Assembly: GCA_963842455.1 (NCBI GenBank)
Contig: CAWJHE010000006.1
Coordinates: 248,001-312,000, forward strand
DNA length: 64,000 bases
Reading direction: 5' to 3'
DNA from: CAWJHE01 sp963842455
GTDB taxonomy: Bacteria > Chloroflexota > Anaerolineae > Anaerolineales > UBA4823
In this document: positions 45,164-54,449 of the stretch, piece after piece
How the letters are laid out: every line of letters begins with the position of its first letter
Numbering within the stretch: position 1 is the stretch's first letter
The notes under the pieces: generated by a model
Seen by the model: the letters and a program-made list of their open reading frames with translations, nothing else
Told to the model about the DNA's origin: nothing
Database searches by the model: none
Position numbers and translations under genes: made by a program

Positions 45164-46228
45164 GTGAGCATTGTTAAGAGAATCCATTATTTACAATATT
45201 TATTTATCGGTCTGTTACTCATAACCAGCGCCTGTTCGACCCCAACTACACCTGCTGTCACTCCTGAAATTCCCGTTGCTTCACAGCAGACCCTCGAGCC
45301 TGCAGTAACTGAGACGGTAATCCCAACCCCGACCGCACAACCTAAGGCGGCGTTGGTAGGTTTTGGGAATGATGCGGACCCATCCTCAGGAATGGTGCAA
45401 GAATTAGTCCAGGAGCTTGCCTCCCAGTCAGGACTGCAAGTAGAAGAATACCCGGATCTGGGCAATGTAAGTGCTACCACAGGCATTCAAATCCTGATTG
45501 TGTCTTCTTCTGTCTCTGGTATTGACAGCTTTGCTGCAAGCAACCCTTCGATACCTGCCCTGGTTGTAGGAGAGACCGATTTGCAACCCGGAACTAATCT
45601 AAGCGTGATTGATTTACAGGGTGAACGGGCTGATGAAAGAGGTTTTATAGCTGGTTATCTGGCCAGTGTAATTACCCAAGATTGGAGAGTGGGGGTGATT
45701 ACACAGCCGAATTCTGTGGCTGGTGAAGCAGTGCGTATAGGATTTAACCAGGGTGTGGTTTATTATTGTGGTTTGTGCAGGCCTGTGTATCCACCTTATT
45801 ACACATACCCGGTAGTAGGTGAGCTGGCTGTGGATAGCTCCCCTGAGGCTCAACAAGCTGCTGCTGATCTTTTGATAGCCAGTGCAGTAAAAACGGTCTA
45901 TGTGGATGGTGCAGTCGCAACGGAAAGCCTGTTAGATTATTTAGCTCAAGCCGGCGTCCAAATCATTGGAGACCAGGCGCCTGGCGCTGCCATCCAGGCG
46001 CAGTGGGTGGCAACCATCCAGGCAGATCTTGCTCAGGCTTTCCGCCAGGCTTGGGAGAGAATCATGGCGGGTGAAAGCGGTTTTGCCGTCGCAGCACCAC
46101 TGACCATTCAATATGCGAACGAGCAATTATTCAGTGCGGGCCGTCTTCGACTGGTGGAATACACCTTAGAAGAACTGAATCAAGGTTTCATTGGTACAGG
46201 CTACGAACCGGAAGAAGGAGGCTCGTAA
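45164..46228 (+). CDS. BMP-family solute-binding lipoprotein
   Basis: 354 residues. GTG start with GGAG about 8 nt upstream. Signal and lipobox ITSAC (Cys ~23), a Thr/Pro linker, then a periplasmic-binding-protein-like type I fold of the basic membrane protein family (ERADERGFIAGYLASVITQDWRVGVI). These bind nucleosides or related compounds in known cases. An unusual YYCGLCRP segment is present. Followed by the matching ATPase and two permeases. Confidence 0.82.
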   Translation: MSIVKRIHYLQYLFIGLLLITSACSTPTTPAVTPEIPVASQQTLEPAVTETVIPTPTAQPKAALVGFGNDADPSSGMVQELVQELASQSGLQVEEYPDLGNVSATTGIQILIVSSSVSGIDSFAASNPSIPALVVGETDLQPGTNLSVIDLQGERADERGFIAGYLASVITQDWRVGVITQPNSVAGEAVRIGFNQGVVYYCGLCRPVYPPYYTYPVVGELAVDSSPEAQQAAADLLIASAVKTVYVDGAVATESLLDYLAQAGVQIIGDQAPGAAIQAQWVATIQADLAQAFRQAWERIMAGESGFAVAAPLTIQYANEQLFSAGRLRLVEYTLEELNQGFIGTGYEPEEGGS

Positions 46229-46330
46229 GCAAACCTTTTTTGAGCGTAGTGCTCGAATGTTAAAGGCTTTAATCACGAGCTATGGTAAAATTCTTTCAAA
46301 TAAAATTTTAATCGCGGAGCATAAAAACCT

Positions 46331-47866
46331 ATGAGCCTAGTTCTAGAACTCCGTAATATTACCAAACGCTTTCCAGGCGTCCTGGCGAATGATCAAATTA
46401 GCCTGGATTTGAAGGAAGGCGAGATCCATGCCATGCTGGGGGAAAACGGCGCAGGCAAAACCACCTTAATGAACATTTTATATGGTCTGTACCAACCGGA
46501 TGAAGGGGAGATTCTTGTTCGGGGCAAGAAGGTTTCTATTCATTCACCGGGAGATGCTATTTCTGCAGGGGTGGGCATGGTGCACCAGCATTTTATGTTG
46601 ATCCCTGTTTTCACGGTGACCGAAAATGTCATGTTAGGTGAAGAGTCTGTCAAAGCAGGCGGTTTTTTGGACCGGGCTGCAGCTGCAGAGCGAATCCGGT
46701 ATATTTCGGATCAATACAAACTTGAGGTTGATCCCAATGCCTACGTGAAAGATCTGCCAGTAGGCGTGCAACAGCGTGTTGAAATTGTCAAATTATTGTA
46801 CAGAGAAGCCGATATTTTGATATTGGATGAGCCAACCGCAGTGCTTACTCCGCAAGAAGCAGACGAGCTGTTCAAAATCATGCGCAATCTGGTTAGCAAG
46901 GGGAAATCCATCATTTTTATTACCCATAAATTAAGGGAGGTGCTCGAGTTTGCTGACCGTATAACCGTCATCCGGCGCGGAAAAGTCGTTGGTTCTGTTA
47001 TACCAGAAGAAGCCGATCAATTGCAGCTGGCAGAAATGATGGTTGGTAGAGCTGTTCAATTGGATCTGGAACGTAAGCCTGGAAAGCCAGGTGAGACGGT
47101 GTTACAGATAGAGGACCTGGTTGTAACCGATGACCGCCGGCAAATTGCCGTGGATGGTGTTTCTTTTGATGTGAAAACTGGGGAAGTTCTGGGAATTGCT
47201 GGGGTGCAAGGCAATGGTCAGACCGAGTTGGTGGAAGCAATCACCGGTTTACGCACACCCCAGAGTGGAAAAGCCGCCTTACTTGGGGAGGACATTATCA
47301 AGGCTACTCCGCGTAAGGTTACCGAGCTAGGCGTGGCGCATGTCCCTGAAGATCGCCAGAGAGATGGCCTGGTATTGCCATTTCCAATTACGGATAATTT
47401 AATCCTGAACACCTATTATCAAGAGCCGTTTTCAAAAGGTGTAGTTTTGCAAGAGAAGACAATCTTGAATAGGGCAATTCAATTGATCGAGGGATTTGAT
47501 ATCCGTACGCCGAGCCCAACGACAAGCGCTGGTTCGCTGTCTGGCGGAAATCAGCAGAAGGTGATTGTTGCCCGAGAGTTTTCACGACCGATTAAATTAC
47601 TGGTAGCCTCACAGCCAACGCGAGGTTTGGATGTCGGCTCGATTGAGTATATCCATTCTCAAATACTGGAGAAACGCGACCAGGGCTGTGCCGTCATTTT
47701 GGTTTCATCGGAGTTAGACGAAATACTCGCCCTGTCAGATCGGATTGCTGTCATGTACCGGGGAAAAATCGTAGCTGTTCTGCCTGCAGAAAAAGCTACT
47801 AAAGAAGGATTGGGTTTGCTGATGGCGGGTGTCATGCAAGCCGAACCGGATTCACAAATTTCATAA
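46331..47866 (+). CDS. BMP-type importer: double-domain ATP-binding protein
   Basis: 511 residues with two ABC modules, as in nucleoside/ribose-class importers. Module 1 has Walker A GENGAGKT and Walker B ILILDEP with a weak signature LPVGVQQR. Module 2 has a degenerate Walker A (GVQGNGQTE), signature SGGNQQK and Walker B LLVASQP. This asymmetric pattern is normal for the family. A 102-nt spacer before it includes a small hairpin and TAAAAT, so an internal promoter is possible. Confidence 0.92.
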   Translation: MSLVLELRNITKRFPGVLANDQISLDLKEGEIHAMLGENGAGKTTLMNILYGLYQPDEGEILVRGKKVSIHSPGDAISAGVGMVHQHFMLIPVFTVTENVMLGEESVKAGGFLDRAAAAERIRYISDQYKLEVDPNAYVKDLPVGVQQRVEIVKLLYREADILILDEPTAVLTPQEADELFKIMRNLVSKGKSIIFITHKLREVLEFADRITVIRRGKVVGSVIPEEADQLQLAEMMVGRAVQLDLERKPGKPGETVLQIEDLVVTDDRRQIAVDGVSFDVKTGEVLGIAGVQGNGQTELVEAITGLRTPQSGKAALLGEDIIKATPRKVTELGVAHVPEDRQRDGLVLPFPITDNLILNTYYQEPFSKGVVLQEKTILNRAIQLIEGFDIRTPSPTTSAGSLSGGNQQKVIVAREFSRPIKLLVASQPTRGLDVGSIEYIHSQILEKRDQGCAVILVSSELDEILALSDRIAVMYRGKIVAVLPAEKATKEGLGLLMAGVMQAEPDSQIS

Positions 47867-47882
47867 AAAAGGTGCCTCGCGC

Positions 47883-49179
47883 ATGAGTGAAGAAAATAAA
47901 ACCCCTAACGAAAAGAATGAAAAAAAGTCGGCTGGGCAGATATTTTTGGAAGAGCTTACCCCTAAACCGGCGACACACCTGCCTGTATGGCGCAGAATTT
48001 TACAATCGATGGCTGTCCCGGTTCTGGCTATCTTTTCCGGTCTGGTACTGGGTGGGTTAATTATTGCCCTGACCACAGAAAGTGTTTACGCAGCCTGGCG
48101 TCTATCCCCTGCAGAAGGCCTTAAAGCCGCCTGGGACTCAATCGCCGTAGCTTATAGCGCCTTGTTTACCGGAGCATTTGGCGATCCTGCAAAAATTGTC
48201 GAAGCCATACAAAGTGGTAACGAGCTGGCTATTCGGAGAGCCTTCAACCCATTTTTTGAAAGCCTGGTTGCTTCAACGCCCTATATCTTCGGTGGGTTGT
48301 CAGTGGCGCTGGGTTTTAGAGCTGGACTCTTTAACATTGGCGCTGAAGGGCAAATTTTTGTTGGCGCAATCTTTTCAGCTTTTGTCGGTTATTCAATCAC
48401 TGGTTTACCCAGTTTTATTCACATGCCTTTGGCTTTTCTAGCCGGAGCGCTTGGCGGAGCTGTGTGGGGATTTATTCCGGGTTTGCTGAAGGCAAAAACG
48501 GGGGGGCATGAGGTGATTAACACCATCATGATGAATTATATAGCCTTCCGCTTGAGCGACTGGTTATTGAGCGGCCCAATGAAGCGACCAGAACTTTTTT
48601 AATCCGGTTAGCCCTACCATTCAGGATTCCGCAAAACTTTACCGCTTTTTTGATGATCCCATTCGTTTTCACCTGGGATTTTTTATTGCTCTCCTGGTAG
48701 CCTGGTTTGTTTATTGGTTTTTATTCAAGACCAAGTGGGGCTTTGATTTTCGGACAGTTGGAATCAACCCACGTGCGGCTCGTTATGCCGGCATGAGTGT
48801 TGTGTTGGTTACCGTAGCAGCCATGGCATTTTCAGGAGCTTTAGCCGGGTTAGCCGGCGCTAACGAAGTTTTGGGGCTCAACCATAATCTGGCGATGGCT
48901 TTTTCTTCCGGGTACGGTTTCGATGCGATTGCATTAGCCCTTTTGGGAAATAGCCATCCGGTCGGCGTAGTTTTGGCTTCGCTTATGTTTGGCACTTTAC
49001 GCAACGGCGCTACTCGGATGCAATTGGTGGCTGATATCCCAATTGATATTATCTCAATTCTGCAGGCCTTGATTTTAGCTTTTATTGCAGCGCCTGCGAT
49101 TATTCGAACAATTTACAGGTTGAAAACGCCTGCGGATGGTGAAGAAGGCATCTTTGCTGGATCCTGGGGAGGCAACTAA
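47883..49179 (+). pseudogene. BMP-type importer: first permease, split by a 1-nt frameshift in T6
   Basis: The frame stops at 48602 after RPELF. Removing one T from the run at 48596-48601 gives ELFNPVSPTIQDSAKLYR and a complete ~431-residue permease ending at 49179 (FFIALLVAWFVYWFLF, LAGLAGANEVLGLNHNLAM, GFDAIALALLGNSHPVGVVL). The family is the BPD_transp_2 type. Its end overlaps the next permease by 1 nt (TAATG). Sequencing error in a homopolymer is most likely; slippage on T6 is the other option. Confidence 0.85.
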
Positions 49180-50453
49180 TGACAACCACTGCCTTACGAC
49201 GTGAACTGGAAATCGTATCTCCAACCCGGCAGCGGGTGATGGGGGGGCTTTTCATCTTACTGGGACTTGTGATCTGGTTTTTCTTTGCCCGGGGTGTTGA
49301 GGCGGATGTCATCACAAAGTTTGGGTTAACGCCGGGTGGATTCAAAAAGACAATTCCCGATCTCGTTTTACCGACCAGTTTGACTTTGAATATCCTGGCA
49401 ATGATCAGTGTGATTTTAGGCGTGGTCCAATTAGGTATGCAGGGCGGCTTTCGTAAGAGAACTAACCTGGTCCTGGCAATCGTAGCAGGCGTTTTTATTT
49501 TTGCTTTCCTGACCTGGGCGACTGCCGGAAAATCCTTAAACCTGGGTGGGCTATTAAACACAACCTTGTCGAAGGCTGTACCTCTCACGCTCGGTGCTCT
49601 GGCTGGGGTATTATGTGAACGAGCCGGTGTGGTGAATATTGCTATCGAAGGCATGATGTTAATGGGGGCGATGGTAGGCGCTCTGGTGGGCAGTATCACC
49701 GAAAGCCTGTGGATTGGTCTAGCCGCAGCTGTATTTTCTGGTTTGTTATTGGGCGCTATTCACGGCGTTCTGTCAATCAAGTATAAGACCAACCAGATTA
49801 TCTCTGGTACGGTGATCAACATTTTTTCGACTGGGATGACTTCCTATATTTCGGCAAAATTTATGCAGACCTACCAGGAGCTTAATAACCCTGGAATTTT
49901 CAAGGCGGCGCCCATCCCGTTGCTTTCGGATATTCCATTGCTTGGACCGATTGTTTTTAACAATAATATGTTCGTGTACAGCATGTTCATCTTCTTGTTT
50001 GTCATCCAAATTGGCCTTTTCTACACTCGTTGGGGATTGCGTCTGCGATCTGTTGGGGAGCATCCTAAGGCAGCCGATACACTGGGGATCAATGTGTTTC
50101 GACAACGATACATGGCAGTGTTACTGGGTGGTATGATGGCAGGCTTTGCCGGCGCTTACTTCACCCTGGGCTCTGTAGGGCGTTTTGACGAAGTGATGAC
50201 AGCTGGGCGAGGTTTCATCTCTCTGGCAGCCATGATATTCGGTAACTGGACACCGGTAGGCTCATTTGGCGCTGGCTTGCTGTTTGGTTTTGCTGATTCG
50301 CTGGCTTCCAAGCTGCCCATTGTGGGTGTGACCATCCCTTCTCAATTCCTGCTGATGATGCCTTATCTGGTAACTATGATTGTGTTGGCAGGAATTGTTG
50401 GTCGCGGTCAAATGCCGGCTGCTGACGGCGTGCCATACGAAAAAGAAGGTTAA
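49179..50453 (+). CDS. BMP-type importer: second permease
   Basis: 424 residues. An extra N-terminal membrane segment pair (~20-115) precedes the BPD_transp_2 core (LGALAGVLCERAGVVNIAIEGMML, AAAVFSGLLLGAIHGVLSI, GEHPKAADTLGINVF, FISLAAMIFGNWTPVGSFGA). ERAGVVNIAIEG is diagnostic of nucleoside-type permeases. Last gene of the operon; terminator at 50491. Confidence 0.9.
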   Translation: MTTTALRRELEIVSPTRQRVMGGLFILLGLVIWFFFARGVEADVITKFGLTPGGFKKTIPDLVLPTSLTLNILAMISVILGVVQLGMQGGFRKRTNLVLAIVAGVFIFAFLTWATAGKSLNLGGLLNTTLSKAVPLTLGALAGVLCERAGVVNIAIEGMMLMGAMVGALVGSITESLWIGLAAAVFSGLLLGAIHGVLSIKYKTNQIISGTVINIFSTGMTSYISAKFMQTYQELNNPGIFKAAPIPLLSDIPLLGPIVFNNNMFVYSMFIFLFVIQIGLFYTRWGLRLRSVGEHPKAADTLGINVFRQRYMAVLLGGMMAGFAGAYFTLGSVGRFDEVMTAGRGFISLAAMIFGNWTPVGSFGAGLLFGFADSLASKLPIVGVTIPSQFLLMMPYLVTMIVLAGIVGRGQMPAADGVPYEKEG

Positions 50454-50490
50454 GCAGAAAATTTGCATCAAGATCGATGATTGAGTGTTG

Positions 50491-50528
50491 ACCGGAGCTG
50501 GGTTTTTTACTGTCAGCTCCGGTTTTCT
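50491..50528 (+). terminator. Rho-independent terminator after the BMP importer
   Basis: ACCGGAGCTG (50491-50500) pairs perfectly with CAGCTCCGGT (50514-50523), followed by TTTCT. The loop itself carries T6. Confidence 0.85.
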
Positions 50529-50596
50529 ATTAAAAAGCTGTTTGTACTATAATTAGCATATTCGGGTCTAATATTGTTGATTTGAAAAGAGGTATC

Positions 50597-50866
50597 TTGA
50601 AAAGTCATTTTACAACCCTGGAGGTTCCCATTCAAGGAATGGATTGCGCGGATTGCACCCGCCATGTACAAAAAGCGATTGCATCTTTACCTGGCGTCCA
50701 GGAGGTGGATGTTTTTTTGGCCAGTGAGAAAGCAATTATCCAACTCGACCCAGATCAGGTGGGATTGCCTGCGATAAAAATGGCAGTAACCAAGGCTGGA
50801 TATCGCGTCAGAGATGCGGATACAAATGAACACGGGTCTGTCACTGTCTCGGCCGGACATGGCTGA
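50597..50866 (+). CDS. Heavy-metal-associated (HMA) domain protein
   Basis: 89 residues with the GMDCADC metal site and the ferredoxin-like HMA fold (TRHVQKAIASLPGVQEVDV, AIKMAVTKAGY). TTG 50597 is preferred, with AGAGG 4 nt before; TTG 50582 is the alternative. A TATAAT lies at 50548-50553. Directly ahead of a P1B ATPase that lacks its own HMA domain, so it probably acts as its separate metallochaperone or regulatory domain. Confidence 0.85.
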   Translation: MKSHFTTLEVPIQGMDCADCTRHVQKAIASLPGVQEVDVFLASEKAIIQLDPDQVGLPAIKMAVTKAGYRVRDADTNEHGSVTVSAGHG

Positions 50867-50868
50867 TC

Positions 50869-52821
50869 GTGGCAGCGAAGAATCTCGACTCAACCAGCCT
50901 GCTTGCTCATCCATACAGCCGGTTCCTTTTTATGTTGCTTGGCGGTTTGTTTGGGGTGATTTTATTTGTGGTGGTGGTGGGAGAGTGGTTAGGTTTGTTT
51001 GCCAGTCTGACCCGGTATGTCCCCTGGTACATCGGTTGGGGACTGGTTTTGCTGGCTGGTTACCCGGTGTTTCGCCAGGTGGCTCGGGCTAGCTTGCAGG
51101 GACAGGTAATCTCCCATACATTAATGACATTCGGTGTGTTGGCTGCCCTGGTAGTGGGCGAATGGGCAACGGCCCTGGTTGTTGTCTTTTTCATGCGAGT
51201 GGGAGATGCCGTAGAGCGCTTTACATCTGAACGAGCTCGCCGTGCGGTGAAGGAACTCTCGCAAATGGCGCCTCAATTTGCCAGGATTGAAAGCCAGGGA
51301 CAAGAAACTGAAGTGCCTATTCGTCAAGTGTCACCTGGAGATAGGGTGGTCGTCCGCCCAGGAGAGAAAATCCCTGTGGATGGAGAGGTTGTTTCCGGTC
51401 AGGCGACTGTAAACCAGGCGACGATAACAGGTGAATCGATGCCTGTTGAGTGCGGTCCAGGATCCAAAGTATTTGCCGCCACATTTGTTCATTTTGGGGT
51501 GTTAAAAATTCGTGTTCAACAGGTTGGCTCTGAAACAACTTTTGGAAAAGTTATCCGTCTGGTCGAACAGGCCGAAGCGCAACGTGGTCCTGTGCAGCGA
51601 GTCGCCGATAAATTTTCGGCCTATTATTTGCCGGTGGTCATGGGGATAGCTGCATTAACCTTTTTGCTCCGCCGGGACGCCTTGGCAACTGCGGCGGTTT
51701 TGGTGGTGGCTTGCTCCTGCTCTTTTGCGCTGGCTACTCCGGTAGCAATGCTGGCTTCTATCGGGGCTGGCGCTAAACGCGGACTGATGATTAAGGGAGG
51801 CAAATACCTGGAATTGCTTTCCCAGGCAGAAATTTTATTAATCGATAAAACAGGTACATTGACTCTCGGAAAACCAGAGATAACCGATATCCATGTTTCC
51901 TCTCGGATCGGGTTAGATGCAGAGCAAGTGCTTCGGCTGGCTGCCTCTGCTGAGCGCTATTCGGAACATCCGCTGGCAGATGCCGTTCGTTCAGCTGCCC
52001 AGAAGCAGAGTATCCAAATGGATGAACCGCAATCCTTTGAGTCTGTGCCTGGCTCAGGGGTTAAAGCCTGGATTGATGGGCAAGAGGTGGTGGTAGGCAA
52101 CCAGCGCATTGTGGAATCGATTGAGATAACTGATCCTATTTTAGATCAGATCGCTCTCACCCTGGCCGGGCAAGGCAAGGCTCTCTTGTGGGTTGCTGTG
52201 GATGGAGAGATAGTAGCCCTGTTGGCAGCCCAGGATACTCTCAGAGATGAAACACCTGAGGCGCTCAGCATGCTCTTTGATTTGGGTATTCGCCAGGCAG
52301 AATTGCTGACAGGAGATCACCCCCAAGCTGCTAAAGCATTAGTGGATCGATTGAATGCATATTTAGGTGAAACAAAAAGATTGACATTTCGAGCCAATTT
52401 ACTGCCAGAAGATAAGATCAATATTGTCCGGCAATATCAAGCGCAAGGTAAAAAAGTGGTGATGGTGGGAGATGGGGTTAATGATGCTCCTGCTTTGGCT
52501 CAGGCAGATGTGGGCATTGCCATGGGCGCCGCCGGTAGTGATATTGCCCTGGAAGCTGCCCACATTGCCTTAATGCGCGACGATTGGCGCCTGGTACCTG
52601 AGGTTTTTCAAATTGCCCAAAAGACCATGAAAGTGGTCAAGATGAATATTGGCTTCACGGCTGTTTACAACCTGGTCGGGTTAACCCTGGCCTCTTTTGG
52701 CTATTTACCGCCGGTTTTGGCTGCTGCGGCCCAATCATTGCCCGATTTGGGGATTTTGGCAAACTCTGCCCGCCTGGTTACAGGTGTACGCTCAGGTAAA
52801 ACAGAGATGGACACTGCTTGA
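50869..52821 (+). CDS. P1B-type heavy-metal ATPase with CSC membrane motif
   Basis: 650 residues, GTG start 3 nt after the HMA gene. Actuator TGES, phosphorylation DKTGTLT, nucleotide motif SEHPLADAV, and GDGVNDAPAL are all present; SFGYLPPVLAAAAQSLPDLG-like end helices follow. The TM metal site reads ACSCSFALATP, where the common Cu/Zn types have CPC, so the proline is Ser. It should export or import a transition metal; specificity cannot be read. No N-terminal HMA domain. Confidence 0.88.
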   Translation: MAAKNLDSTSLLAHPYSRFLFMLLGGLFGVILFVVVVGEWLGLFASLTRYVPWYIGWGLVLLAGYPVFRQVARASLQGQVISHTLMTFGVLAALVVGEWATALVVVFFMRVGDAVERFTSERARRAVKELSQMAPQFARIESQGQETEVPIRQVSPGDRVVVRPGEKIPVDGEVVSGQATVNQATITGESMPVECGPGSKVFAATFVHFGVLKIRVQQVGSETTFGKVIRLVEQAEAQRGPVQRVADKFSAYYLPVVMGIAALTFLLRRDALATAAVLVVACSCSFALATPVAMLASIGAGAKRGLMIKGGKYLELLSQAEILLIDKTGTLTLGKPEITDIHVSSRIGLDAEQVLRLAASAERYSEHPLADAVRSAAQKQSIQMDEPQSFESVPGSGVKAWIDGQEVVVGNQRIVESIEITDPILDQIALTLAGQGKALLWVAVDGEIVALLAAQDTLRDETPEALSMLFDLGIRQAELLTGDHPQAAKALVDRLNAYLGETKRLTFRANLLPEDKINIVRQYQAQGKKVVMVGDGVNDAPALAQADVGIAMGAAGSDIALEAAHIALMRDDWRLVPEVFQIAQKTMKVVKMNIGFTAVYNLVGLTLASFGYLPPVLAAAAQSLPDLGILANSARLVTGVRSGKTEMDTA

Positions 52822-52842
52822 TGCTGGATGAAGCATCAAAAC

Positions 52843-54384
52843 CTACGGATTTTTGATCACAAAAGGTATGTAGATGAAGGACGTGTTCAGGGCGGATTGA
52901 ACCGCATTCCAGGCATCGATCCGTCCCCAGCCGTAGATGTTATTCGGAATCAGGTCGCTATCTACACCGCCGCAATCCTGGGTGGAAGTGCGGGGAATGG
53001 CAGAACGGGTAATCATATGCTCAATCGAATCCGGACGACCGCTAAACTCAGGTCGAGCCGATAGAAGCAAGGCTACCAGACCGGCAACATGCGGGGCAGC
53101 CATACTGGTGCCGCTCAGGATGCCATATCCGCCAGGGATGCTGGAGCGGATGCTGGTTCCAGGCGCTGAGACATCTGGTTTCATGCGATTGCTGCCATCA
53201 ACCGAGACTGGACCGCGGCTGCTGCTGTTGGAAATCATATCGTCAATGTTGGTATTGCCAACCGTAAAAGACTCATCATAGATGGCAGCCGGTGTGGTGA
53301 CGGTGTAGCAGGATGAGCCCGAGTTGCCCGCAGAATGCACGGTAACGATACCAGCAGCGCGCACATTCTGGACAATGGTAAGCAAGATAGCCGGATCTGT
53401 GCACCCTTCGGTGGTTGGGCAGCTCCAGGAGTTGTTGATCACATCCGGCGCCAGGTCTGGGCGCGGATTCTGGTTGTTCAAATCAGTCGGGGCGATAAAC
53501 CACTGGTAGCACTCACCGTAGGTGGTGGGGGTACCGTAGCCTTCTTCCATGTTGCGGCAGCCGATCCAACGTGCGCCAGGCGCCATGCCAATCTGGTTGG
53601 CATCGCCATCATCGCCGACCATGGTGCCCATGGTGTGCGTACCGTGATAGCCATCATCGCAGGGCACTAAGGAGTTGAAACCGCAAGGATTGCCTTCGGC
53701 TGTATTTTCATTATTCTCATGGATGGCGTCATGCCAGCTATAGTTGTGATCGGCAGCGCTCCCGTCCCAGCCGCGATATTGGTTCTTAAGCGTTGGGTGG
53801 GTCCAGTCATAGCCAGTATCTTGTCCAGCTATGGTAATGCCCTGGCCTGTATAGCCCAAGCTCCAAACCAGGTTGGCGCGGACTTTTAGGATATTCCATT
53901 CAATGGCGTCTACTGCTTGTGGAGTGTTGCTTGCCTGCGGGGTGTAAGTGGCAATTTGTGGCGTGTCGAGGCGAACGCTGGGATTTGCATAAATTTTTTT
54001 TATATCCTTGCGCAAAGCGAAGCTTTCGATTAATGATGGGGCGCCGCGCACCCAGATCATGTTGGCGATCCAGTAAGACCTGAATTCGGCCCCGCTGCGT
54101 GAAAGAAGGTCGACAATGGGTTTTTGGCTGCTTTCGGCGGTTTGCCTCAGGGTTTGGAAAACGTATTCTCCCTTTTGTTGTTTGGAGGCATATTGCGCTG
54201 CACCATCCAGGTTAGCCTGTGCGCTCAAGAACAAGATGAATTCGACTTGAGATGCGCTGTTTTCGAGCAGTTGCGGATCGACTTTATCCTGCCAGGCAGA
54301 AACCTGGTTCTCTGCAGGAGACGCCACATTCAAAAAGGAGAATAGCAGGGAGAATAGCAGAAGATAGTAAGCTGGCTTAAACAT
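52843..54384 (-). CDS. Secreted subtilisin-family (S8) serine protease
   Basis: 513 residues. Signal peptide 1-24 (YYLLLFSLLFSFLNVASPA), a propeptide-like region (~30-145), and the catalytic triad in GQDTGYDW (Asp), GYHGTHTMGT (His) and GTSMAAPHVAG (Ser), with SAGNSG for the oxyanion Asn. The tail ends YIPFVIKNP, resembling a short hydrophobic C-terminal motif that I associate with secreted Chloroflexota proteins. Single gene. Confidence 0.92.
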   Translation of the reverse strand: MFKPAYYLLLFSLLFSFLNVASPAENQVSAWQDKVDPQLLENSASQVEFILFLSAQANLDGAAQYASKQQKGEYVFQTLRQTAESSQKPIVDLLSRSGAEFRSYWIANMIWVRGAPSLIESFALRKDIKKIYANPSVRLDTPQIATYTPQASNTPQAVDAIEWNILKVRANLVWSLGYTGQGITIAGQDTGYDWTHPTLKNQYRGWDGSAADHNYSWHDAIHENNENTAEGNPCGFNSLVPCDDGYHGTHTMGTMVGDDGDANQIGMAPGARWIGCRNMEEGYGTPTTYGECYQWFIAPTDLNNQNPRPDLAPDVINNSWSCPTTEGCTDPAILLTIVQNVRAAGIVTVHSAGNSGSSCYTVTTPAAIYDESFTVGNTNIDDMISNSSSRGPVSVDGSNRMKPDVSAPGTSIRSSIPGGYGILSGTSMAAPHVAGLVALLLSARPEFSGRPDSIEHMITRSAIPRTSTQDCGGVDSDLIPNNIYGWGRIDAWNAVQSALNTSFIYIPFVIKNP

Positions 54385-54449
54385 TGGCGCACTTCCTTTT
54401 TAAAATTGATCTAATTCACAGACCCAAAATGAACAAGATCTTTACTTGC

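Noticed and set aside
46331..47866. Degenerate second Walker A in the double ABC protein
   Set aside because: GxxGxGxTE without Lys is usual in the second module of this importer class.
50582..52821. HMA gene and P1B ATPase as one frameshifted gene
   Set aside because: The HMA frame ends with a normal stop and the ATPase has its own GTG 3 nt on; both parts are complete without any correction.
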